NCBI GenBank assembly: GCA_019454045.1
Contig: SKCR01001840.1
Span: forward strand, 62,001-126,000
Source: Zanthoxylum bungeanum
Taxonomy: Eukaryota; Streptophyta; Magnoliopsida; Sapindales; Rutaceae
DNA length: 64,000 bases
Reading direction: 5' to 3'
Made by a program: the position numbers and the translations under genes. The notes below the pieces were generated by a model. The model saw only the letters and a program-made list of their open reading frames with translations. It had not been told where the DNA came from and made no database searches. Below, piece after piece: positions 12,735 through 24,660 of the stretch (the stretch's first letter is position 1; each line of letters begins with the position of its first letter).

Positions 12735-13548
12735 TGTTGGATAATTATGACCCATAGCATCACTATTTGTACAGAACATGGTGTTGTTGTAAAAAGTAAA
12801 TATGTGACAAATGAAATTGCTCTTTTATCATTTGTAATTGGATTACTCGGATATATAAATGATAAAAGTCATTATGTTAGTTTCGGATTAATAAGACATG
12901 ACACAATATTAATCCACAAAGGTTTAATCATTAAATATCCCTAGTCATAGTATTATCGAGACTGGACATCGATAATACAGAATAGACTAGTATTACACTT
13001 GTGCGTGTTATGGAAGCGTAACAACATAGTTCTCATGTATTTGGGTATTGGATACTCATGCAAGTGTAATAAGAGGTTATGTTTACCGATGGTACGGAAA
13101 CAGCTTCGCTCTGGATAGACCCATCGGAATCCCATTGGTAGTATGACTATGTGTCTATGGCAATCCGAATCAGGGTAGGTGTATTTGGTCTTAACCTGAG
13201 ACTTGCATCGTTAATACTTGCGACAATCAATATACTTTTGTTTTGGTCGTCCAGGGCTTTAACAGGCTCTGTGTACGCCTCTTCTGGATATACTGAGAAT
13301 CGTAGTGTATTGGGTGTGATGTCAAGATGGAAGTATCACTTCAGTCATATGGAGATGATGATCACGCAGGGATACAGAACTGGTACTCTAAGTGTTATAG
13401 CCATCGGGGAAGTATAACTAGGTCATGACTTTCCGATCATAAAGAGACTAGTTGCTAGTGATCCGATATATGCTTCGTTCGGTGCAGACACAACTCCAGC
13501 CCCAGGCCTTGCATGTGACATCTGATACTGGATTGTAATACGCAATAC
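12735..13548 (+). repeat. 3' LTR of K1, left part
   Basis: It begins TGTTGGATAATTATG and matches 2253-3065. It stops at CGCAATAC, where K2 is inserted. The 5-bp AATAC at 13544-13548 is duplicated at 46015-46019, where this LTR resumes. Confidence 0.92.
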
Positions 13549-15449
13549 TATTGGACAATTATGATCCATAGCGTCACTATTTGTAAAAGACATTGTGGTT
13601 TTTGTACAAATTACTATGTAGCAATGGAAATTGCATTTTATCATTTTGTAATTTGATTACTTAAATATATAAATGATAAAAGTCCTTATGATTAGTTCCG
13701 GATTATAAGATATGAGACAATATTAATCCATAACGATTTAATCATTAAATATCCTTAGTCGTAGTATTATCGAGACTGGACATCGATAATGCAGAATAGA
13801 CTAGTATTACACTTGTGCGTGTTATGGAAGCGTAACGACATAATTCTCATATATTTAATTATTGGATACTTATTCAAGTGTGATATGAGGTTGTGTTTAC
13901 CGATGGTACGGAAACAGCTTCGCTCTGGATAGACCCCGCGGAATCCCATTGGTAGTATGACTATGTGTCTATGGGAATCTGCATCAAGGTAGGTGTATTT
14001 AGTCCTAACCTGAGACTTGCATCGCTAGTACTTGTGACAATCAATACGCTTTGGTTTTGGTCGTCCAGGACTTTAACAGGTTTTGTGTACGCCTCTTCTG
14101 GGTTTATTGAGAATCGTAGTGTATTGGGTGTGATGTCAAGACGGAAGTATCACTCTAGTCATATGGAGATGATGATCACGCAGGGATACAGAACTGGTAC
14201 TCTAATTGGTTGCAACCATCGGGAAAATATGACATGGTCATGATTATCCGATTAAAGAGACTAGTTGCTTGTGATCTGATATATGCTTCGTACGGGGCAG
14301 ACACTATTACAGCCACAGGCCTTGTATGTGACCATCCGATACTAGATCGAAATACGCAGTACTACGTATACTACACCTGACATAGATTATATATTCCTTT
14401 AAGAATATTTCTGGAGAATTGGGTAGGCACGGTGCTTTGCTAGAAGCCAACCATGTCTCGTAAATCGGTAAAAACATAGCACTAGGTACGTACGTGTTCG
14501 GATAGTCCGACGATCGGATTTACTGCCAACATATCCAAGGATCTCATTGGTCGCTTCCCGAAGATTCACGATGACGTATGATTCAAACATAATTAATCTA
14601 GGATTATTTTGGAGAGATTTTATCAGGGATAAAATACTATTTGAAGAGAGAGAATGATTAATTTGGAATTAATCGATAAAATAATATATTTGATATATTA
14701 AACGAAATTAGATTTCGACGCAGAATTAAAATTGGATTTTAATTCGGGCAAACGAATTAATTTAGAATTAATTCGCTCGCGACGTGAATAGTAATTTTGC
14801 TTGGCATAATTATTTAATTAAATTTGATTTAATTACGTCGCAATGGAAAAATTCGTTAATTTGGAATTAGCGAACCCGAGCTTAGGAGTATTTGCGGGCC
14901 CACTCGGATTTTGAATTCAAGTGGGGCCTACATGTCACATCACAAGTCACATCACCTAGTCACTTTGCCTAACTTTTTGGTGATGGAATTTGGTGATGGA
15001 ATGATGGTGACTTGATTGACTTAATACCAAATATTTGGTATATCTTTTCTTTTGATTTTGAAATCAAATTAAGAAGTCAAGACATTCATTCTCTCTCTCA
15101 CCATTCACGCCCACTTCACATTTTTCTCTCCTCTTCCTTTTCTTCACTTAGCCGTGAGTTACAAAGGGAAATATAGAAAGTTTGTTGCAAATTTTCTTAG
15201 TGCTAGCACACCAAATGAATTATATAAGGTGATAGGGAACCTTTCCTATTGAGCTTGGAATCATCATCAAAGCTTGGAGCTTGGATTTCAACTTCAAAAG
15301 AGGAGCTTGGCCGAAACTTCAAGGAGCAAAGTTTCCTATTTGACGCATCCATCATCCGATCAAAGTGAGTATTATTCCACAAATTCTTTTTTGAGTATTC
15401 ACATGTTTCATTGCTTAAATTGATCTTGGGACATCTTAGAAACCAAACA
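13549..15449 (+). repeat. 5' LTR of K2
   Basis: It starts TATTGGACAATT (TG changed to TA) and ends CCAAACA, 1901 bp. The donor-like GTGAGT is at 15365-15370. It is paired with the LTR at 44099-46014. Confidence 0.9.
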
Positions 15450-17610
15450 ATGATATCAGAGCAAGGTTTGAGCATGAAATTTGATTAGGGTATATATACT
15501 AAAATTTGGGTATTTTTGATTTGAGCATGTTTTAATCAAATTGTTTGTTTGAGTATGCTTGTATGTTAATAACTTGGAGTTATGCATGATCAATTTGTAG
15601 AAAAATTAATTTGATTAATTTTCCCAAATATGCTTGGCTTGGCCGAATACAATATAGCCCTAAAGTCATGGTATTTGTTTTGTTTTTTTATCATTGGATG
15701 AGTTGAAAGACATGGATATATTGATTTAAGATTCAATCAGATTGAAATCTGAATCGGATATTAAATCCCTAAAAATGCCGTGAGCTTCAAAGCATGGAAT
15801 GAGATGATTTTTTGTTTCAATAATGTTGGACATTATTGATGATGAATACGCATGATTAATTGATTAAATTGATATTTTGGAAATGTTAATTTAGATAATT
15901 AACTAATGTAATACACTTTAATTAATTAAATTATGAAATTTGGAATTTTAGAATTTGATTAATTGGGCTTAATTTAGAATTGGGCTTAAAATGTTGTATT
16001 TGGGCATAATGGGCTTGGTTGGACCAAGTTTGTTTAGGACAATTGGATTGGATCCAAATTGGTCCTAAATCATTCCATTAAGTCCAAATATAACAAATGG
16101 GCCTTTTATGTTTAATTGGACCTAATGGGCCGAAATTGGTTTCTTGGCAAATAAGGTGATTCCTTAATTGGGCTTGGTATTTGGGTTTGACCCATATTGA
16201 CCAAAGTCCATGCCTCAAGAAATTAATTGAAAGCCCATTGGACTTTAATTAAATGACATTGGATGTTAATTGGGCTTTGAGACCCATTTAGATTAGATTG
16301 GAATCTAAGTCGTAAAGGCGCATTAAAAGTGTAATTATTTAATTTGGAATTAAATATAGAATTAGTATTGAATACGAATTAAATTAGATTTAAATTTTAG
16401 TTCGATATAATTCAAGAATTCGTACTTTGAGTACTTATTCTTAAATGAGTTGGACTCGCGCAAATCAAATCGTTGTTTGAACATTGGATGATCATTAATT
16501 CAAAGATTAATTAATTGGATTAAATTGATTTAATAACATGCTTTGTGTGAATACATGGATGTATTGTATGAATAATGTATATCGGATGGATATTAGAAGG
16601 GTGAGGGCAATTTTGGAAATTATTGTAATAAATTTAGAATTTATTAAATTAGACCTGCGCGTCCAGCCTTTTATCTCTTGACTCTTTGTATTTCTCTTCT
16701 CACCTAATTCCCCTCAATGTTAAGGAGGTTTCTTTAATTGTATTATGTAATTAGGTAGAAGTTAGAATAGTGCTAGTCGGGGAGGGAAATGTAGTGATTT
16801 TTTCTAGGAACAATCTGTGATATATCCATCCGCATATCATTATTAATTTATTTTCGCGCCTTATTATGCTTTTAGAATGCATGCTTAAGGGTGTATGATG
16901 AGACCTAATCAAAGATAATAAATTGGCCGCCAATTTACGCGAAAAACCTTCAACAAATATTAAGCGTTTTCCATCCATTGAGTGATTCTTACTCAAGATC
17001 CAAGATTGGCACTGGTTTATTGGCCAAAGTCAAGACCTTTGTCCATCGCGGATGTGTTTGAATCATGAAGGCTTTTTTCCATATCGTATGTCTTGTCCAA
17101 GTTGTGATTTGTTGGCCAAAGTCAAGATCACTTCTTGTCCATCGACATCAATTACGAAACTTTCCAAAGTCAATGGGTTCCGCTTAACTGGAATCATTAA
17201 GCTTGTTGTCCAAAGCCAAGGCTTAGTTGATTCAGAGGAAATAGGTTAGGAAAATATATTGGATATATTGGCATATATATTGTATATATGTTTTGGACTT
17301 GGAGGTCCACCTACCGGATCTAGGAATTGGATGAGATCTAATCCTAGATCCTAGAGATCTACCAAGTTAAATATCATACAGCTTGTTGGCCAAAGTCAAG
17401 GTTGTGTGTTATTTAACGGGATCCTAGCCCACTAGGAAATTAGGTTTCCCGAGTACTCAACAGAGGGTTAGAGGCTCGTCAAAAAATAGTGGGAGGATAG
17501 TATTGAATTTGCAATTTCGTTCAAATACTTAGCTTTACGCGCTTTCAAATTATTTCGTCAATTATATTTATTAGTTGGACTAATATATTATTTTATTTTT
17601 CTTGTAACAG
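15365..17610 (+). other. Candidate leader intron of K2
   Basis: Donor GTGAGT in the LTR at 15365-15370. CTAAT is at 17580-17584, then a pyrimidine-rich tract ending CTTGTAACAG at 17610. The gag ATG follows 51 nt later, with no ATG between. No long frame is open in the interval. Function is inferred. Confidence 0.5.
15451..15462 (+). other. Primer-binding site of K2
   Basis: TGATATCAGAGC, one mismatch from the usual TGGTATCAGAGC, one base after the LTR. Confidence 0.88.
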
Positions 17611-17661
17611 TTAGACTGTACCCTACATCGTTAATTGAATAGTTGGACTATTGCGGTTAAG

Positions 17662-18580
17662 ATGATAGGAAAGTTAAGCATTAGTGATATTGTCATGGGC
17701 GATAATGTCTTTAATGGCACAAACTTTCAAGACTGGGATATGAATTTCAGGATTGTCCTGGGATCCGAGAAGTTGCTCTACACTATAGAGAGACCTCTTG
17801 GGCCTAAGCCCCGACCTGATCAGTTGTTTGAGCTAGAGCTTTGGAAGACTCATAGCGATGAAAACTCGACTGCTCAATCGGTAATGCTTGTTGCTATGAC
17901 TCCGCAATTCCATCGTCAGAATAAGGGATTGGATCCCTATGAGATGATTGCGAAGTTGCATGATCTTCACCGATCTAATCTTAGATTGTAAAGATATGAG
18001 TTGCAGAAGAAGCTCTTCCGCGCTCGAATGTCAGAGGGTACGTCTGTTGAGCACCATGTGTCATAGATGATTGCTGACATTGAGCAGCGGGGACATATGG
18101 GCATTGTCTTCGAGGCTGAGACTTCAGTAGATTTGATCTTACAGTCTCTCCCTGACACTTGGAGTGGGTTCATCATGAACTACATATGATGAACCAAGAA
18201 CAAACTCTTGGAGAGTTGATATCCATACTGCACGAAGTAGAAAAATAGCTCCTAAATGGCAAGAAGCGCGAGGCGCACTTCGCTTCAACATCTCAGACTC
18301 CAAGGGCTTGGCCCAAGGCGACTGGGGTGTGTAAAGAAGAATAAGAAGAATAAAGGCAAGGCAAATCGTCAAAACCTTTTGGGAAGGGTAAGGACAAAGC
18401 CCAAGATGTATGTCTGCAGTGCGGGAAGCGGGGTCACTGGAAGCGTGACTGCCGCGAGAACAAGGCACACATGAAGGAAATAAAAGCGGGCAAGGCACCT
18501 GCTTCAGGTATGTTTGTTATGAAATAAACATGTCTACTACTAGTTTTAAAAATTGGATTTTGATTCTGGTTATGGTACTC
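17662..18580 (+). pseudogene. Copia gag of K2 with zinc knuckle and start of protease
   Basis: Gag packages the element RNA into particles. The ATG at 17662 begins a frame of 109 codons with N-G-T-N-F-x-D-W, typical of copia gag, broken by TAA at 17989-17991. The frame continues beyond it (L-H-D-L-H-R-S before, Y-E-L-Q-K-K after) and meets a TAG near 18064, then frameshifts near 18185. A complete C-x2-C-x4-H-x4-C zinc knuckle is at 18411-18452. The protease start D-S-G is near 18563. It ends where K3 inserted, with TSD ATATG at 18581-18585. The TAA is shared with K3. Confidence 0.9.
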
Positions 18581-18585
18581 ATATG

Positions 18586-20486
18586 TGTAGACAATTATGA
18601 CCCATAACGTCACTATTGTAAAGACATTGTGGTTTTTTGAACAAATTAACTTTGTAGCAATGGAAATTGCATTTTATCATTTGTAATTTGATTACTTAAA
18701 TATATAAATGATAAAAGTCCCTATGATTAGTTCCGGATTATAAGATATAAGACAATATCAATCCATAAAGTTTAATCATTAAATATCCCTAGTTGGAGTA
18801 TTATCGAGACTGGACATCGATAATGCGGAATAGACTAGTATTGCACTTGTGCGTGTTATGGAAGCGTAACGACAGGTCTCATATATTTAAGTATTGGATA
18901 CTTATGCAAGTGTGATAGGAGGTTGTGTTTACCGATGGTACGGAAACAGCTTCGCTCTGGATAGACCTATCGGAATCCCATTGGTAGTATGACTATGTGT
19001 CTATGGGAATCCGAATCAGGGTAGGTGTATTTGGTCTTAACCTGAGACTTGCATCGTTAATACTTGTGACAATCAATATATTTTGTTTTGGTCATCAGGG
19101 CTTTAACAGGTTCTTGTTATGCCTCTCCTGGGTATACTGAGAATCGTAGTGTATTGGGTGTGATGTCAAGATGGAAGTATCACTTCAGTCATATGGAGAT
19201 GATGAGCACGCAGGGATATAGAACTGGTACTCTAAATGGTTGCAACCATCGGGATAATATGACATGGTCATGATTATCCGATTAAAGAGACTAGTTGCTT
19301 GTAATCCGATATATGCTTCGTACGGGGCAGAAACTATTCCAGCCACAGGCCTTGCATGTGACATCCGATACTAGATCGCAATACACAATACTAACGTATA
19401 CTACGCCTGATATAGATTATAAATTCCATTAAGAATATTTCTGGAGAATTGGGTAGCATGGTGCTTTGCTAGAAGCCAACCATGTCTCGTAAATTGATAA
19501 AACGTAGTACGAGGTACGTACGTGTTCGGATAGTTCGACGACCGGATTTACTGCCAACATATCCAGGGATCTCTTGGGTCGCTTCCGAAGATTCACTGAT
19601 GCTGTATGATTCGAGCATAATTAATCTGTGATTAATTACGGAGAGATTATTTAGGATAAAATACTATTGAAGAAAGAGAACAATTAATTTGGAATTAATC
19701 GATAAAATATATTCGATATATTAAACAAAATTAGATTTCGACGCGAAATTAAAATTGGATTTTAATTCGGGCAAACGAATTAATTTAGAATTAATTCGCT
19801 CGCGATGTGAATAGTAATTTTGTAGGCATAATTATTTAATTAAATTTGATTTAATTACGTTGCAAACGGAAAGTTCGTTAATTCGTAATTAGCGAACCCG
19901 AGCCCGGGGATGTGTCGCGGGCCCACTCGGATTTTGAATCAAGTGGGGCGCACATGTCACATCACTTGTCACATCACTTGTCACTTTAGTTACTTTGGTG
20001 ATGGGTTTTGGTGAGAATGATGATGACTTGCCTTACACACTTCCTAAACTGATGGCTTGATTGACTAATACCAATGTTTGGTATATGATTATTAGATTTT
20101 TGAAATCAAAAACCAAGTCAAACACAACTCATTCCATCTCTCCCCTCTCGATTTTTTGAAGGAAACCCTCTCTCTCCATTTTCTTGCTCTTGACCGAAAC
20201 TAGGAGGAAGAAAAGTTAGAAGTTTTGTTGCAAAATTTCTAAGTTGCTAGCACATCAAGGAATCATCCAAGGTGATAGAGAAACCATCCCAAAAGCTTGG
20301 AATCAAAGCATAAGCTTGGAGCTTGGATTTATCCCCAAATTTGAGCTTGGCCGAAACTTGGAGAAGAAATTTTTCATTTTGACGCATCCTAAATCCGTTC
20401 ATGTAAGTATGATTCCGCCATACTTCTTTATGTATTCACATGTTTTATTGCTTAAATAGATCTTGGGGAATGCCTTAGAACCAATA
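18586..20486 (+). repeat. 5' LTR of K3
   Basis: TGTAGACAATTATG to CCAATA (final CA changed to TA), 1901 bp. The donor-like GTAAGT is at 20403-20408. It has a hairpin near its start, as in other K LTRs. Confidence 0.92.
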
Positions 20487-22597
20487 ATGGTATCATAGCC
20501 TAATTTGAGCATGAAAAAGGTTATGGTAAAATTTGGGTAATTGGATTTGAGCATGATTTAACCAAATTGTTTGTTTGAGCATGCTTGTATATGGATAACT
20601 TGGAGTATATATGATCAATTATGAAAAATTAATTGGATCAATTTCCCCAAATGTTGGTTGGCCGAATGTAATAGCCCTAAATAGTCATGGTATTTTTGTT
20701 CTTTTAATCATTGGATGAGTTGAAAGACATGGGATATTTGATTTAGGATTTAATTGGATTAAAATCGAAATCGGATTATAAAAACCCTAAAATGACGTGA
20801 GCTATATAGCATGAAATGAGATGATTTTTGTTTCAATAATTTGGACAAATTAAAACATGATTAATTGATTAAATTGATATTTTGGAAATGTTAATTTAGA
20901 TATTATTAATGTAATACACTTTAATTAGTTAAATTATGAAATTTGGAATTTAAAATTTAATTGGTGGGCTTAATTTAGAATTGGCTTATAATGTTGTATT
21001 TGGGCCTAATGGGCTTGGTTGGGCCAAGTTGGTTTAGGTCAATTGGATTGGATCCAAATTGGGCCTAAATCCTTCCATTAAGTCCAAATATGACAAATGG
21101 ACCTTTTATGTTTAATTGGGCCTATGGCCGAAATTGGTTTTCTTGGCAAATAAGGTGATTCCTTAATTGGGCTTTGGTATTTGGGTTTGACCCATATTGA
21201 CCAAAGTACATGCCTTAAGAAATTAATTAAAGCCCATTGGACTTTAATTAAAAGACATTAGATGTTAATTGGGCTTTGAGACCCATTTAGATTAGATTTG
21301 GAATCTAAGTCGTAAAGGCGCATTAAAAAGTGAAGTTATTTAAATTTGGAATTAAATATAGAATTAGTATTGAATACGAATTAAATTAGATTTAAATTGT
21401 AGTTCGATATAATTCAAGATTCGTACTTTGAGTACTTATTCTAAACGAGTTGGACTCGCGCAAATCAAATCGTTGTTTGAACATTGGATGATCACTTTAT
21501 TCAAGATTAATTAATTGGATTAGATTGATTGAATAACATGCTTTTGTGAATACATGAATGTGTTGAATGAATAATGTATATCAGATGGATATTAGAGGGG
21601 AAAAGGGCAATTTTGGAAATTGTTGTAAATTTAGAATTTATTAAATTGGACCTGCGTGTCCAGCCTTATCTCTCTTGATTCTTTGTAATTCTCTTCTCAC
21701 CTAATTCCCCTCAATGTTAATGAGGTTTCTTTCATTGATTATGTAATTGGGTAGAAGTAAGACTAGTGCTAGCCGGGGGAAGGGAAAATGAGTGATTTGT
21801 TCTAGGAACAATCTGTGAGATATCCATCCGCATATCATTATTAATTTATTTTCTCGGCCTTATTATGCTTTTAGAATGCATGCTTAAGGGTGTATGATGA
21901 GACTTAACAAAGATAATAATTGGTTGCCAATTTACGAGAAAACCCTCATAAATATTAAGGTTTCCTTCCATTGAGTAATTCTACTCAAGATCCAAGATTG
22001 GCATGGTTTGTTGGCCAAAGTGATAGACCTTTATCCATCGTGGATGTGTTGAATCATGTAGGGCTTTGTTGCATATCGTGGGTCTTGTCCAAGTTGTGAT
22101 TTGTTGGCCAAAGTCAAGATCACTTCTTGTCCATCGACATCGATTACGAAGCTTTCCAAAGTCAATGGGTTCCACTTAACTGGAATCATTAAGCTTGTTG
22201 TGCCAAAGCCAAGGCTTAGTTGATTCAGAGGAAAAAGGTTAGGAAAATGTATTGGATATATTGGCATATATATTGTATATATGTTTTGGAATTGGAGGTC
22301 CACCTACCGGATCTAGGAATTGGATAAGATCCAATTGATCTTAGAGATCTACCTAGTTAAATATCATACAGCTTGTTGGCCAAAGTCAAGGTTGTGTGTT
22401 ATTTAACGGGATCCTAGCCCACTAGGAAACTAGGTTTCCCGAGTACTCAACAGAGGGTTAGAGGCTCACCGAAAAATAGTGAAAGGCTAGTATTGAATTT
22501 GCAATTTCGTTCAAATATTTAGCTTTACGCGCTTTCAAATATTTTCGTCAATTATTTTATTAGTTGAACTAATATATTATTATTTTTCTTGTAACAG
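20403..22597 (+). other. Candidate leader intron of K3
   Basis: Donor GTAAGT at 20403-20408, CTAAT at 22569-22573, tract TATTTTTCTTGTAACAG ending at 22597, gag ATG at 22650. The 2195-nt interval contains the PBS and no long open frame. The leader carries a spaced motif, TTGTTGGCCAAAGTCAAG, four times between about 22005 and 22390. Splicing is inferred, not shown. Confidence 0.5.
20488..20499 (+). other. Primer-binding site of K3
   Basis: TGGTATCATAGC, one mismatch from the initiator-tRNA-type site, one base after the LTR end. Confidence 0.9.
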
Positions 22598-22649
22598 TTA
22601 GACTGTACCCATACATCGTTAATCGAATAGTTGGACTATTGCGGTTAAG

Positions 22650-23664
22650 ATGATATGAAAGTTAAGCATTAGGGATATTGTCATGGGCGACAACGTCTTT
22701 AATGGCACAAACTTTCATGACTGGGATATGAATATCAGAATTGTTCTGGGATCCGAGAAGTTACTCTACACTTTAGAGCGACCTCTTGGGCCTAAGCCCT
22801 GACCTGATCAGTTACTTGAGCTAGAGCTTTGGAAGACTCATAGGGATGACAATTTGACTTCTCAATCGGTAATGATTGCCGCTATGACTCTGCAATTACG
22901 TCGTCAAAATAAGGTGTTGGATCCCTATGAGATGATAGCGAAGTTGCATGATCTTCACCGATCTAACCTTAGATCGTAAAGATATGAGTTGCAGAAGAAG
23001 CTCTTCTGCGCTCAAATGTCAGAGGGTACGTCTATTGAGCACCATGTGTCACAGATGATTGCTGATATTGAGCAGCTCGGACAGATTGGCAAAGTCTTCG
23101 AGGCTGAGACTTCAGTAGATTTGATCCTACAGTCTCTCCCCGACAATTGGAGTGGGTTCATCATGAACTACAACATGTTGAACCAAGACCAAACTCTTGG
23201 AGAGTTGATGTCCACTCTGCGTGAGGAAGAAAAGGAGCTCCTTAAGGGCAAGAAGCGCGAGGCCCACTTTGCTTCAACATCTCATACTCCGAGGACTTGG
23301 CCCAAGGCGAGTGGAGTTGTTAAGAAGAAGAAGCATAAGAAGAAGGGCATGGCCAAATTGTCAAAAGGTTCTGGGAAACCTAAGGACAAATCCCAAGATG
23401 TTTGTCTGCAGTACGGGAAGCGGGGTCACTGGAAGCGTGACTGCCGCGAGTACAAGGCACACATGAAGGAAATCAAAGCGGGCAAAGCACCGACTTCAGG
23501 TATGTTTGTTATAGAAATAAACATGTCTACTACTAGTTTTAAAAATTGGATTTTTGATTCAGGTTGTGGAACTCATATAAGTACTGATGTGCATGATCTG
23601 AGATTAGCAGGAGACTGGCCTCACGAGAGATTGACCTCCGTGTTGGAAATGGGACACAGGTCGC
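22650..23664 (+). pseudogene. Copia gag and protease region of K3
   Basis: Gag is the particle protein and the aspartic protease cuts the polyprotein. From the ATG at 22650 the same frame runs on but meets TGA at codon 3 (22656), TGA at 22800 and TAA at 22977. After that it is open to beyond the protease. The retrotransposon gag region (H-H-V-S, L-Q-S-L-P-x-x-W) is at about 23040-23150. A basic stretch at 23230-23350 precedes a zinc knuckle at 23403-23444 whose second Cys is Tyr (C-x2-Y). Protease D-S-G is at 23556. A one-base deletion near 23604 (CTGAGATT against CTGCAGATT in K2) shifts the frame. Confidence 0.93.
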
Positions 23665-24660
23665 CATTTTGGCCGTTGGCACTTTTGTTTTGGAACTGCC
23701 CTTGGGGCATGTACTTAAACTTACAGACTGTTATTATGTACATAGTTTGACTAGGAATATTATTTCTGTATCTATGTTAGCCCAATGTGGGTATACTTTT
23801 GTATTTCGAAACACTGGGTGTTTTATGTATAAAAATGATATGGAAATTTGCACTGCTAATGTAAATAATGGTCTATATATTTTCAATATGAATCAATCTC
23901 AAACATATAATGTAACAAACAAAAGGCTTAAAGTAAGTAACAAAGATGAAACTTACATGTGGCATTGTCGTCTGGGATACATAAATAAGACACGTATATC
24001 CACACTTTCGAAGAGTGGGTACTTGGACAGATTTGATCCAAATTCATATGACGTCTGCGAATATTGTTTATTAGGCAAGATGCATAAATCACCTTTTAGC
24101 GATAAAGGTGCACGTACCACTGAACTGTTAGCCCTTATTCATAGTGACGTTTGTGGGCCCATGTCGAGCCAGGCTAGATGTGGATATGAATACTTCGTAA
24201 CCTTTACGGATAATGCATCACGTTATGGTTATGTGTATCTTATGAGACACAAGTCGGAAACTTTTGAGAAATTCAAAGAGTTTCGACACGAAGTAGAAAA
24301 AAAGACCGGCAAAAGTATTAAGACATTACGGTCGGACCATGGTGGCGAATACTTGAGCAATGAGTTTCTTGATTACTTGAAATAATATGGTATTCTTTCA
24401 CAGTGGACTCCTCCAGGAACACCTTAATTAAACATTGTGTCCGAACGGAGAAATCAAACTTTACTAGACATGGTAAGGTCTATGATGAGTCGCACAGAGC
24501 TACCTATTTCCGTTTGGCGATATGCATTGAACAATGCAATACTTATTTTGAATAAGGTTCAGTCAAAGTCTTTCAACAGACTCCGTATGAAATATGGACA
24601 GGAAAGAAACCAGGTTTCTCATTCCTGAAGATTTGAGGTTGTTGGGCATACGTCAAACGT
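23665..24660 (+). pseudogene. Copia integrase region of K3
   Basis: Integrase inserts the cDNA. The frame opens at 23669 and is open to TAA at 24383-24385, where K2 has GAA. The N-terminal zinc site is H-x4-Y...C-x2-C (near 23958-24068). The second His is Tyr in K3 but His in K2. The catalytic triad is visible: Asp at 24146 (H-S-D-V-C-G), Asp at 24335 (S-D-x-G-G-E-Y) and Glu at 24443 (V-S-E-R-R-N-Q), the last two separated by exactly 35 residues. A second stop, TAA at 24425-24427, is shared with K2. The pieces are otherwise in frame. Confidence 0.93.

Noticed and set aside
18256..18474. 72-codon frame over K2 gag, and its counterpart at 23221-23466
   Set aside because: Shadow frame of the gag basic region and zinc knuckle. 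The real frame shows C-x2-C-x4-H-x4-C.
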